Positions 1 through 6,816 of a stretch of 14,602 bases of DNA are shown here, in pieces. Both the position numbers and the translations under genes were made by a program. How positions within the stretch are numbered: position 1 is the stretch's first letter; each line of letters begins with the position of its first letter. This stretch comes from JBNKFQ01 sp050289385. Lineage in GTDB: Bacteria > Pseudomonadota > Gammaproteobacteria > Pseudomonadales > Porticoccaceae. Below the pieces are notes generated by a model. It had not been told where the DNA came from. It worked only from the letters and a program-made list of their open reading frames with translations, and ran no database searches. The stretch covers positions 1 to 14,602 of the forward strand of contig JBNKFQ010000288.1 in assembly GCA_050289385.1 (NCBI GenBank). The letters are read 5' to 3'.

Positions 1-584
1 CCCAACCTGGTTTTGTAGCACTGCATTCTCATCCGGGACGCTCGTCGCCTACTTTGCGGGGCAAGGCGTTGCGGGAAATTTTTTTGTGCCAGGAAGTGCC
101 GGACCCGCCCGGTGATGTGGATTTTTCGCTGGTGCAAGACACCAGTAATCCGAACTACCCTACCATGCGCCAGCGATTAACCGCTCACGCGACTGCGCCT
201 ACCTGCGCCGGTTGCCACAAAATCACCGACTCGATTGGGCTGGCGCTGGAAACCTTTGATGGTGCAGGCAGTTTCCGTACCAGAGAGAATGGGGTAGCGA
301 TTGATACCAGCGGTGAAATGGACGGTACCCACTACGACGATACAGCCGATCTTAGTCAACTGCTAAGTCGCAACCCAAGTGTGGCGTCTTGTTTGGTGAA
401 ACGTGTGTATTCCTACGGTGTGGGCCGGGGTGTAGAAGCGGCTGAACGCAAGTGGTTGAAATCTGTGCGCAAGGATTTTGCCAGCAATGGGTATCAATAT
501 CTGAATTTACTTCGCCAGATTGCAACCAGTGATGAATTTTATCGCGGTGTAATCAGCGAACCGGAGTCCGTTGCACAACGTTAA
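1..584 (+). CDS. DUF1588/DUF1585 cytochrome-like secreted protein, C-terminal part
   Basis: The reading frame is open from base 3 and runs off the left edge, so this is the C-terminal end of a longer gene. The TTG at 54 is internal: the codons before it (HSHPGRSSPTLRGK) belong to the conserved DUF1588 core. The fragment contains the rest of DUF1588, with a haem-type CxxCH motif (CAGCH, codons from 204) followed by the typical D-S-I-G-L-A-L-E-x-F-D stretch, then a DUF1585-like C-terminus with the usual 'YSYGVGR' and a closing 'ATSDEF'. Family members normally have the order DUF1587-DUF1595-DUF1592-DUF1588-DUF1585, are exported, and are best known from Planctomycetes and some Proteobacteria; their biochemical role is unknown, with redox or c-type haem binding predicted. 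The DUF1552 gene follows 23 bases after the stop, which is the usual partner arrangement. Family assignment is confident; function is not. Confidence 0.85.
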   Translation, partial: QPGFVALHSHPGRSSPTLRGKALREIFLCQEVPDPPGDVDFSLVQDTSNPNYPTMRQRLTAHATAPTCAGCHKITDSIGLALETFDGAGSFRTRENGVAIDTSGEMDGTHYDDTADLSQLLSRNPSVASCLVKRVYSYGVGRGVEAAERKWLKSVRKDFASNGYQYLNLLRQIATSDEFYRGVISEPESVAQR

Positions 585-593
585 GAGCATTGG

Positions 594-600
594 AAGGGAG
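594..600 (+). promoter_or_regulatory. Strong ribosome binding site for the DUF1552 gene
   Basis: GGAAGGGAGGT lies just upstream of the ATG at 608, with AGGGAGG about 7 bases from the start codon. It fixes the start of the DUF1552 gene and supports translation from the same transcript as the preceding gene. Confidence 0.7.
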
Positions 601-607
601 GTAAAAA

Positions 608-1936
608 ATGTCATATATCAAGAGCAATTCCGTCAGTCGCCGCAGACTTTTGCGCGGCATGTTGCAGGGCTCGGCGGTCGGAGTGGGGCTGCCACTGCTG
701 GATTTATTCCTGAACGAAAACGGTAATGCTCTGGCGTCGGGCGAACGCCTGCCGGTCTGTTTTGGCACGTGGTTCTGGAGCCTGGGTTTGGCCGTAGTAG
801 ACTGGGCTCCGAAACCGGGCGAAGACCTGTTGCCCAGCCAACTCAAGGCACTGGAGCAGATTCGCGACAAGGTTAATATTTACAGCGGCACCCAAGTGTT
901 CACCGACGGCGCTTCCAGCGTCCACATTGCTGCGCCACAAGGCATTATGAATGGCAGGGTAACGGGGCGTGGCGGCGACTACTACACCAGTATCGATTCG
1001 CAAGTTGCCGACGCACTCGGTGTGCGCACGCGCTTTCGTTCAATTGAAATGTCCTGTGATGGCAACCCGGCTGCCAGTTGGAGTGCACGCGGCAAAAATG
1101 CCATGAATCCCCCGGAAATATCAGCGCTCTCGCTTTATCAAAAGCTGTTTGTCGACGGTTTTCAAGACCCCAATGCCGCCGAGTTTGTGCCGGATCGGGC
1201 CACTATGCTGCGCAAAAGCGCCTTGTCGGTTGTGAAAGAAGAAAGGAATAAACTGGAGCGTCAGGTGGGCGCAGCGGACAGGGTACGGCTGGACGAGTTT
1301 TTCACCGCATTGCGCGAAATGGAACAGCGCCTTGCTCTGGAGCTGGAAAAACCCGAGCCGCTGGCAGCGTGCAAGGTACCATCGGCGCCAACAGGAGAAA
1401 ACCCTGGTGTGCCGATTGATGACGTTATTACAACTCACCGATTGTTTTCCGACCTTGTGGCTCACGCGCTCGCTTGCGGTCAGACACGCATTTTCAATAT
1501 CGCTATTTGGGGCGATGCGATCAAACCCGGTGACCCATCGACCCACCATATTTACTCACACGAAGAGCACACAGATCCGGCGCTGGGTTATCAACCCATG
1601 ACGTACTGGTTTTGTATGAAGTACATGGATGCCTTTCGTGATTTGGTGTTGGCTCTGGACAATGTCAAGGAAGGTGATGGCACCCTGCTGGATCGCACAT
1701 TGATGCTGGCATTTACCGACCACGGTGATGCCCGCTTGCACCTGGTCCAGAATATTCCGCTGTTTACAGCGGGTCGGGCCAATGGCGGCATGAAGACCGG
1801 ACATCATATTGCCGTGGATGGCGATTCCAGCGCCCGGGTCAGTCTGACTTGTCTGAAAGCGCTCGGTCTGCCGGTCACCCGTTGGGGAAGTGGTTCCAAC
1901 AGGGTGACACAACCGATTACTGAAGTATTGGGGTGA
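608..1936 (+). CDS. Tat-exported DUF1552 (HxxSHH-type) protein
   Basis: A 442-residue protein matching the usual length of the DUF1552 family (PF07586). The N-terminus carries a twin-arginine signal: SRRRLLR at residues 10-16, then a hydrophobic stretch to about residue 35 and a likely cleavage after ALA (residue 43). Tat export implies folding, and perhaps cofactor loading, before transport. The C-terminal half holds the His-rich motif for which the family was named, here H314-I-Y-S317-H318-E-E-H321, so the last His of HxxSHH is Glu and another His follows. A later 'FTDHGDARLH' segment adds more possible metal ligands. DUF1552 proteins are typically encoded next to DUF1592/1588/1585 proteins, as here; the pair probably acts together in the periplasm or at the surface. 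The reaction is unknown. The ATG start is supported by a strong ribosome binding site. Confidence 0.88.
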   Translation: MSYIKSNSVSRRRLLRGMLQGSAVGVGLPLLDLFLNENGNALASGERLPVCFGTWFWSLGLAVVDWAPKPGEDLLPSQLKALEQIRDKVNIYSGTQVFTDGASSVHIAAPQGIMNGRVTGRGGDYYTSIDSQVADALGVRTRFRSIEMSCDGNPAASWSARGKNAMNPPEISALSLYQKLFVDGFQDPNAAEFVPDRATMLRKSALSVVKEERNKLERQVGAADRVRLDEFFTALREMEQRLALELEKPEPLAACKVPSAPTGENPGVPIDDVITTHRLFSDLVAHALACGQTRIFNIAIWGDAIKPGDPSTHHIYSHEEHTDPALGYQPMTYWFCMKYMDAFRDLVLALDNVKEGDGTLLDRTLMLAFTDHGDARLHLVQNIPLFTAGRANGGMKTGHHIAVDGDSSARVSLTCLKALGLPVTRWGSGSNRVTQPITEVLG

Positions 1937-1991
1937 GTGAATTGAGAACAGGGAATTTGAAGCGGGCCTGGCAGAAACAGGGGTGTGATCT

Positions 1992-3374
1992 TTGAATACA
2001 GGTAATTTTAAAAATCGATTGTTGATAACGGCCTTTTGCAGTAGCACGGCATTTGTTGCCAGTGTTGTTCTGGCAGGTGAGCAAGAGACGGATGTTCCAC
2101 TATTATCCACTCCACCGGGCATTACTTTGATTCGGGTTGAGCGTGAGCCGGTTTATGATGTCAGTTCACCATTGCCACCTCGTCACCTGTGGACTCGCCT
2201 CGGCGATGCCGATGGCAATACTTTGTTTGTTTCAGATCAGGATACAGTGCCGGGGACATCTCACTGTGTGGATGAGTGTGCACAAACCTTTCCTCCTGTG
2301 CTTGCGTTGCCTGGCTCAAAAGAGGCGGGATCGTGGACGCTTGTGGAACGCAAACAAGGTAAGCAGTGGGCATACAATGGTAAACCTCTGTATCGGTTTG
2401 CGCGGGAAACCAGACTCAATGAGGTGGTAAATAATATTCTTGATGAGCAATTCAAGGACAACCTCCAGGAGCAGTTGGAGTCACGTGGCAAGACCGGCAA
2501 AAAAGATCATGTATTGATGCCGCCAGAAGGCTGGAGCATAGCTCGTTTCGACCCCCGTGCGGCTACGCCGCCCGGCATTGATATACACGATATTCCGGCG
2601 ATAAGCGGGCTGGGCTTTGTGGATCGCAACGGCAAGACCGTGTATGCCCGCGAGGGTGATAGTGATGATTTCGATTCGTTATGTGCCGGTTGCGACAATC
2701 ACTGGCAGCCGCTGGCAGCGCCGGGCCTGTCCAGTGAAGTTGGTCGTTTCAAACCGGTGACACGCAGCAACGGAGACCGGCAGTGGAGCTACAATGGCGC
2801 ATTGCTTTATACCTACAGTGGCGATTATGAACCCGGGGAAGTAAATGGTACGGATTTATCTGAGCAGGCCACCGCAGGCGGAGTGCGTTTGTATGTACCG
2901 ATGCTGGCCCGGCATTATATGCCGCCGGGTATTCTGGTACGCAAGGATATGGTGCGCGGTAGAATTTTTTCTACCTCGAATGGGATGCCTTTATATTCCC
3001 GTTATCCGTTTGAACGCAAGTTTGGCAAACGAGGTCAACTGGCATACAGCTACCGCAAGGGCAAGGAAATTGGTACTAAAGGTTGTAATGCCGAATGCCT
3101 GGAAACCTGGCATCCGCTTTTAGCGCCGGATAATGCGCAACCGAGAGGTTTTTGGGAAGTTGTGGTGCGCGAAGACGGTTCGCGGCAATGGGCATATCGG
3201 GGATTTGTACAATACATAAATATAAACGACAAACCGTATAAAAAGGCCATTGGCAATTTCAGGTTTGATTACGTGATGGGAGACTCTGGTCCCTACAAGC
3301 CTGAAGATGCAGTAGTTTCCGGGTTGCAAAGGTTTTTTCCTACTGCCTTCTTCTGGCACTTGAGTGCACCTTGA
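1992..3374 (+). CDS. Secreted protein with three COG4315/Lipoprotein_15-type repeats
   Basis: A 460-residue exported protein. The start is TTG: an in-frame TGA lies at 1986-1988, and residues 1-28 form a good Sec signal (K7, R9, hydrophobic core, cleavage near VLA-GE), so no later start would keep it. Three divergent copies of the 'secreted repeat of unknown function' follow, at about residues 70-138, 208-276 and 324-409. Each has an initial D/R-x-x-G segment, a Cys pair (C92/C96, C231/C234, C365/C369), a W/F-x-P-L/V segment, and a closing 'G-x-x-QWxYxGxxLY'-like block (QWAYNGKPLY, QWSYNGALLY, QWAYRGFVQY). COG4315 proteins usually have such repeats; their role is unknown, and the Cys pairs could be redox-active or metal-binding. 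It sits 55 bases after the DUF1552 gene in the same orientation and is probably co-transcribed. A hairpin at the stop codon may end the operon. Confidence 0.8.
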   Translation: MNTGNFKNRLLITAFCSSTAFVASVVLAGEQETDVPLLSTPPGITLIRVEREPVYDVSSPLPPRHLWTRLGDADGNTLFVSDQDTVPGTSHCVDECAQTFPPVLALPGSKEAGSWTLVERKQGKQWAYNGKPLYRFARETRLNEVVNNILDEQFKDNLQEQLESRGKTGKKDHVLMPPEGWSIARFDPRAATPPGIDIHDIPAISGLGFVDRNGKTVYAREGDSDDFDSLCAGCDNHWQPLAAPGLSSEVGRFKPVTRSNGDRQWSYNGALLYTYSGDYEPGEVNGTDLSEQATAGGVRLYVPMLARHYMPPGILVRKDMVRGRIFSTSNGMPLYSRYPFERKFGKRGQLAYSYRKGKEIGTKGCNAECLETWHPLLAPDNAQPRGFWEVVVREDGSRQWAYRGFVQYININDKPYKKAIGNFRFDYVMGDSGPYKPEDAVVSGLQRFFPTAFFWHLSAP

Positions 3375-3401
3375 GTCCGAAGTTGAAAAACTTTTGGGCT
3401 C
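3373..3401 (+). terminator. Hairpin overlapping the stop codon, possible transcription end
   Basis: GAGTCC/GGGCTC and AAGTT/AACTT arms form a stem of about 11-12 pairs (including G-T pairs and one bulged T) closed by a GAAA loop. It starts within the TGA stop of the repeat protein. There is no T-tract after it, so it may be a weak intrinsic terminator or an mRNA 3'-end stabiliser rather than a classical terminator. Confidence 0.4.
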
Positions 3402-3588
3402 ATGATGCCCGCTGCAAATACTACCTTTCGCAGGTCATATGCCTGATGACGTAGCCTGTGTAGGCCAGGCCTGATTTATCTCTGCTAATTATCAAAAAGT
3501 CTTGGACCAAAGTCGAATATCACTATCCAGACAGGTAAGTGATACTGAGCGGATTTTATATCGGACAAGTATAAAAGGTAGAACCGCG
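3402..3588. other. Intergenic spacer before the esterase gene
   Basis: About 190 bases with no convincing gene. The esterase frame stays open upstream to a TTG at 3502, but that would put 29 hydrophilic residues before a normal signal peptide, so I treat it as non-coding. An AAAGGTAG ribosome binding site lies at 3574-3581. AT-rich segments such as TATATC and GTATAAAA around 3557-3576 could hold a promoter, but I see no clear -35/-10 pair. Confidence 0.5.
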
Positions 3589-4659
3589 ATGAAAACAAGT
3601 ATGCTCGCCTTACTATTATTGGGTATGTTTGCCAGCCAGATTTGGGCAGATGATGGCACTATTTCGGTGCCGGCATTTGATCTGCCGGAATCTGAATTTT
3701 TAGACGATGAAGCCCGTCGTGCACTGAAAAAATATCGGGAAGTTTACCGGGGTGAATATGCTGAACTGGACAAGCTCTGTCCTTCAAGCCAGGACGCCGA
3801 TATAGAGGAAATGACTGCGGTAAGGCGATGTAAGGCAAAGGCCTTCTATAAAACAGCTCGCTATAAAGATGTGGAAAATCGTTACGATGTGCAGGTAACG
3901 AATAAAACAATTAACGGGGTTTATACAGAGATTTTTACACCGGCTGAAGGGATTGCAGCGCAGAATAGCAAGCGAGTGTTAATGAACGTACACGGTGGTG
4001 CGTTTTTGGGGGGATCACGCACGGGCAGTCACCTGGAGTCCATTCCGATCGCTTCTGTGGGCAAAATAAAAGTGGTGAGTGTGGATTACCGCATGGCGCC
4101 GGAGTATGAATTTCCTGCGGCCAGTGAAGATGTGGCTGCGGTTTATCGGGGGTTATTGCGAGATTATAAGCCCGAAAATATCGGAATTTTTGGCTGTTCC
4201 GCCGGTGGTGTTTTAACGGCACAGTCGGTAGCCTGGTTTCAGAAAGAGGGACTGCCGCGGCCGGGCGCCGTTGGCATGCTTTGTGCGGCGGCCTTCTATT
4301 GGATGGATGGCGATTCAGGCTACCTGGGATCGGCAATGTCTGGTTTCGATAACAAAAGTTCTTCCGAAAATCCCTATTTTCAAAATACTAATATCAACGA
4401 TCCCCTGGCTTTCCCCGGTAAGTCGGAGCGCGTGCTGGCGCAATTTCCGCCCTCGCTGTTGATCTCCGCCACCAGAGACTTCGCCTTGAGTACGGTGGTT
4501 CGTACGCATTCCCAACTTGTCAAGCTGGGTGTAGAAGCTGATTTGCATATCTGGGAGGGATTGTCTCATGCATTTATGTTTTCACCCGATATTCCTGAAT
4601 CCCGAGAAGTATATGATGTCGTGGTAAAGTTTTTCGACAAGCACTTGGGACGTAACTGA
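3589..4659 (+). CDS. Secreted alpha/beta hydrolase, HSL-family esterase/lipase
   Basis: A 356-residue exported esterase from the ATG at 3589, preceded by AAAGGTAG 7 bases upstream. The N-terminus is a Sec signal (MKTSMLALLLLGMF, cleavage near IWA-DD). The hormone-sensitive-lipase hallmarks are all present: oxyanion HGGA at residues 135-138, the 'DYRMAPEYEFPAA' segment at 166-178, nucleophile elbow GCSAGG with Ser204, an Asp candidate in 'SATRDF' (D297), and His327 in 'GLSHAF'. The triad is therefore complete, and hydrolysis of short- to medium-chain or bulky esters is expected. About 100 residues precede the HGGA motif, including a charged helical region with Cys64 and Cys81 that may pair. 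It stands alone, after the secreted-repeat gene and convergent with the fecR-like gene, so its operon membership is unclear. The natural substrate cannot be inferred. Confidence 0.88.
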   Translation: MKTSMLALLLLGMFASQIWADDGTISVPAFDLPESEFLDDEARRALKKYREVYRGEYAELDKLCPSSQDADIEEMTAVRRCKAKAFYKTARYKDVENRYDVQVTNKTINGVYTEIFTPAEGIAAQNSKRVLMNVHGGAFLGGSRTGSHLESIPIASVGKIKVVSVDYRMAPEYEFPAASEDVAAVYRGLLRDYKPENIGIFGCSAGGVLTAQSVAWFQKEGLPRPGAVGMLCAAAFYWMDGDSGYLGSAMSGFDNKSSSENPYFQNTNINDPLAFPGKSERVLAQFPPSLLISATRDFALSTVVRTHSQLVKLGVEADLHIWEGLSHAFMFSPDIPESREVYDVVVKFFDKHLGRN

Positions 4660-4895
4660 TAATTTGTAACATACGGCTGAATTTTGATTGGAACTCCTCT
4701 ACTGTGCTGTGGTGTTCGGGTGCAAGCCATGTCTCGACATTTGAGCTGGCATGCCTGAGACGCCAGCCATTGACAATTGAAAATTGGCCGTTGCTTATTG
4801 GTATCTGTGGTTCAGCAGGCCAGTATTCAAAATCTGCCTTCTTTTGTCGATCAAATGAATGCAGCCATAGAAGTGGAAGGCATTTGTACACTGGG
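4660..4895. other. Spacer between convergent esterase and anti-sigma genes
   Basis: About 235 bases separating two converging genes. It contains small dyads (GCTGGC at 4745-4750 with GCCAGC at 4762-4767; palindrome GGCATGCC at 4748-4755; CAATT-GAA-AATTG near 4774-4786) but no gene I can support. Short open frames on both strands show no recognisable motif and no ribosome binding site. Confidence 0.5.
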
Positions 4896-4918
4896 AAAAT
4901 AGATGCCGCAGCAGCGGC
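4896..4918 (-). terminator. Intrinsic terminator after the fecR-like gene
   Basis: Read on the minus strand, a GC-rich stem GCCGC-TGCT-GCGGC (4918 down to 4905) is followed by the T-rich run ATCTATTTT. It begins 5 bases after the TAA of the anti-sigma gene, the expected place for the end of the sigma/anti-sigma transcript. The stem is only 5 pairs, so efficiency may be modest. Confidence 0.5.
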
Positions 4919-4923
4919 CGAAA

Positions 4924-5982
4924 TTACTTGTTGCCAACGATAACAATACGATCAAAATCCCGAATTAATTTGATCGGCAGCGTTTTTTCAAAATCATCGA
5001 GGGCGATGTTTATGTGCTCCAGGCGAACTACAGAAAAAACCTTGAGGTTCATAACGTTGGTGTCTTCGATCAGAATTTTCTTGTAGGAGTAGCGGTTTAA
5101 TTCTTGTACCACTTTATATAGTGGTTCTTCTTCAAATCGCAGAAAACCCTTGCGCCAGCTATACAGGTGGCTCGTGTCAGTAACTTTGTAGGCAAGCATC
5201 TCTCCGTTTTCAAAGGCAACTTCAGCGACAGTGCCGGCTGATATTCGCTGCTGATCTTGTGAGTCAGAGCGAAAAATTTTGCCTTCCTCTACAGCTAGCA
5301 TGGGTGCCGCGGTTTCTACCTGTTCTTCCTTGCGATGAATGGCAACCAGGCCTTCCAGAACGGCCAGGGTGAGTTTTCCAGGTGATTTGCGAAGGGTAAA
5401 TTCGGTTCCGAGTACGCTTATTGACCGGGAATCAACATTGACATTAAAAGGGCGTGTGGGGTCCTGCGCAACGTTAAAAAACGCTTCGCCACGTTCCAGT
5501 ATTACGCGACGGTATTGATCGTTCATATCAACCAGTAACTGTGTGCCGGTGTTGAGTGTGATGATACTGCCATCATCAAGGTTGACGGTTTTCTGTTCGC
5601 CAAGTCGAGTGTTGTACAGCAAAATATTGGACTGTGCTGTTTGTTGCTGCCACGGCAGAAAATTGCTGTCGAAATATAATAACCCAATGGTTACAGCCAC
5701 TAGCAATACCGCAGCCGTTGATAGCACGTGTCGGCTCCGTATTCTCCGTTTGCATTGTAACAAGCCGACTGCAGCTACAGCGCGAATTTCGGGGTCGTCG
5801 GCGATATTTTCCAGATCGGCCAAGGTATGCAGCATATCGACAAATTCGGCTCTCTGCTCGCCGCAAGCTGCGTGCCAGGATTTGATTTCATTGATTTCCG
5901 ATTCGCGCATATCGCCCGAAAACATTCGCGCAATATGCTGCCCGGTTTGGCGAGTGACGGCCACTTTGCTCAATTCAGTCAT
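4924..5982 (-). CDS. FecR-family transmembrane anti-sigma factor / sigma regulator 1
   Basis: A 352-residue protein from the ATG at 5982; a GTG three codons upstream (5991) is less likely, because AAGGTGA, the ribosome binding site, spans that GTG and sits 5 bases before the ATG. Order: cytoplasmic N-terminal DUF4880-like region (about 8-52), one membrane helix (about 85-103, bounded by KRRIRSR), periplasmic FecR domain (about 121-215, with 'LGEQKTVNLDDGSIITLNTGT' and 'GEAFFNV'), then a DUF4974-type, STN-like C-terminal domain (about 275-345, 'KGFLRFEEEPLYKVVQELNRY'). Such proteins hold or activate an ECF sigma factor and receive the signal from a receptor STN domain. The gene overlaps the sigma stop codon by 8 bases (ATGACTGA), implying translational coupling. 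The likely partner receptor is the divergent gene at 6817. Confidence 0.9.
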   Translation of the reverse strand: MTELSKVAVTRQTGQHIARMFSGDMRESEINEIKSWHAACGEQRAEFVDMLHTLADLENIADDPEIRAVAAVGLLQCKRRIRSRHVLSTAAVLLVAVTIGLLYFDSNFLPWQQQTAQSNILLYNTRLGEQKTVNLDDGSIITLNTGTQLLVDMNDQYRRVILERGEAFFNVAQDPTRPFNVNVDSRSISVLGTEFTLRKSPGKLTLAVLEGLVAIHRKEEQVETAAPMLAVEEGKIFRSDSQDQQRISAGTVAEVAFENGEMLAYKVTDTSHLYSWRKGFLRFEEEPLYKVVQELNRYSYKKILIEDTNVMNLKVFSVVRLEHINIALDDFEKTLPIKLIRDFDRIVIVGNK

Positions 5983-6565
5983 TGTTCTCACCTTTTAAAA
6001 AATTGCATCCTGCAGCCCGAACTCTTACCAGTGCTTTCGACATGTATTTTTCAATCTGCTTGGTGGATACACCGAGCATATTGGCAATCTGCTGGTAACT
6101 TTTGTGTTCGAAGCGGCTGAGTACAAAAACCTGACGCCATTTGGGCGGCAGGTCGAGGATTGCCTGCTTCACCTGTTGCAATTGCTGCTGCGCCTCCGCC
6201 CGTGCCTCCGGGCTGATACTATCTATCGGGTTGCCCAATTCCTGTTGGTATTCATTACGATAGTGGTGCTGGGTAGCCTGTCGGCGCTCCATATCCACCA
6301 TCAGGTTGTTAGCGAGCGTGAGAATAAACGCCCGATTGCTACCACTTTGAGGCGAGACACGCTGTTTCAGGTCTTCCATATTTGTCAATTTCAGGAACAC
6401 CTCCTGTATCACATCATCGACATCTTGCTGGGCTATAATGCGCGCACAGAGAAAACCGCGCAGAGCCGTACCATGCTCTCTCATCAAGCGGTCTACGGTT
6501 TGCTCGCGGGACTCGCGGCTCCAGGTGGCGATGTCTACCACCTTGTTGTCAGTGTGTGTATTCAA
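5975..6565 (-). CDS. FecI-like ECF RNA polymerase sigma factor 1
   Basis: A 196-residue ECF sigma factor. Region 2 lies at about residues 31-61, with 'QQDVDDVIQEVFLKL' matching the DA-D--QE-F consensus. Region 4 lies at about 130-185, with 'LPPKWRQVFVLSRFEHKSYQQIA' followed by the helix-turn-helix 'MLGVSTKQIEKYMSKAL', typical of the FecI group. It should direct polymerase to the promoter of its target receptor, most plausibly the divergent TonB-dependent receptor 251 bases away. The assigned start is TTG with GGGAGG about 12 bases upstream; an ATT in the same frame at 6571 would have closer spacing, so the exact N-terminus is uncertain by a few residues. The downstream fecR-like gene overlaps its end, so the two are co-translated. 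Confidence 0.9.
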   Translation of the reverse strand: MNTHTDNKVVDIATWSRESREQTVDRLMREHGTALRGFLCARIIAQQDVDDVIQEVFLKLTNMEDLKQRVSPQSGSNRAFILTLANNLMVDMERRQATQHHYRNEYQQELGNPIDSISPEARAEAQQQLQQVKQAILDLPPKWRQVFVLSRFEHKSYQQIANMLGVSTKQIEKYMSKALVRVRAAGCNFLKGENND

Positions 6566-6613
6566 TCGAATTGATCTCCTCCCGTCGTTCTTAACGCATG
6601 TCAGCCCAACTGA

Positions 6614-6652
6614 CCCTACCTGAGAATAAAAATTTTGTTATTGCCGGTAGGG
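6614..6652. repeat. Interrupted inverted repeat CCCTACC / GGTAGGG
   Basis: Two perfect 7-base arms are separated by 25 bases of mostly AT-rich sequence that is itself nearly palindromic around AAAATTTT (6629-6636). It lies 49 bases upstream of the sigma start on that gene's strand, so it could be an operator, or a leader hairpin if transcription starts further upstream. Confidence 0.45.
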
Positions 6653-6738
6653 AGGCCTTTCATGGCATCCGTTAATACATCGAAACGTCCTGCAGGCGGT
6701 TCTATTTTCAAGCTTACAATACTCCATATACCCAAAAC

Positions 6739-6750
6739 GTCTAAATAGAC
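6739..6750. promoter_or_regulatory. Dyad GTCTAAATAGAC upstream of receptor 1
   Basis: Perfect 5-base arms (GTCTA/TAGAC) with a 2-base centre, about 67 bases upstream of the receptor start. TAGAC recurs at 6793-6797. This is a candidate regulator binding site; the recurrence could be chance. Confidence 0.35.
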
Positions 6751-6816
6751 CGTATTTTGACTACCAATATTCAGGGCTCATTGGGTAAATAATAGACATG
6801 AGAGGGGATAAAGCCC

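Larger units (their letters stand above)
6566..6816. promoter_or_regulatory. Divergent control region between sigma factor 1 and receptor 1
   Basis: These 251 bases must hold the promoters of both divergent transcripts. Visible elements: ribosome binding site for the sigma gene (GGGAGG, minus strand, near 6578-6583); a spaced dyad CCCTACC (6614-6620) and GGTAGGG (6646-6652) around an AT-rich core with AAAATTTT; a -10-like TACAAT at 6715-6720; a perfect short dyad GTCTA-AA-TAGAC at 6739-6750, with a third TAGAC at 6793-6797; a -35-like TTGACT at 6757-6762; a CCAAT (6764-6768) / ATTGG (6780-6784) pair; and GAGGGG at 6801-6806 as ribosome binding site of the receptor. No unambiguous sigma-70 or FecI-type promoter can be fixed by eye. 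Confidence 0.55.

Noticed and set aside
54..56. TTG as start of the first gene
   Set aside because: The frame continues upstream to the window edge and the preceding codons match the conserved DUF1588 core, so it is an internal Leu codon.
1556..2122. 188-residue minus strand open frame over the DUF1552/repeat-protein junction
   Set aside because: It lies across two confident + strand genes and its product has no recognisable domain or signal.
3502..3588. 29-residue N-terminal extension of the esterase from a TTG
   Set aside because: It would place hydrophilic residues before a normal signal peptide; the ATG at 3589 has a good ribosome binding site.
4770..4799. Perfect TTGACA -35 box on the + strand
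   Set aside because: No adequate -10 at the right distance (only CTTATT) and no + strand gene downstream before the opposing anti-sigma gene.
4704..4943. Short + strand open frame between the convergent genes, and an opposing one at 4574-4891
   Set aside because: No recognisable motif or ribosome binding site; they overlap the ends of confident genes and the terminator at 4896-4918.
5543..5998. Long + strand open frames antisense to the FecR and sigma 1 genes (also 6104-6574)
   Set aside because: They are antisense shadows of well-recognised genes with intact domains; the predicted products show no family features.
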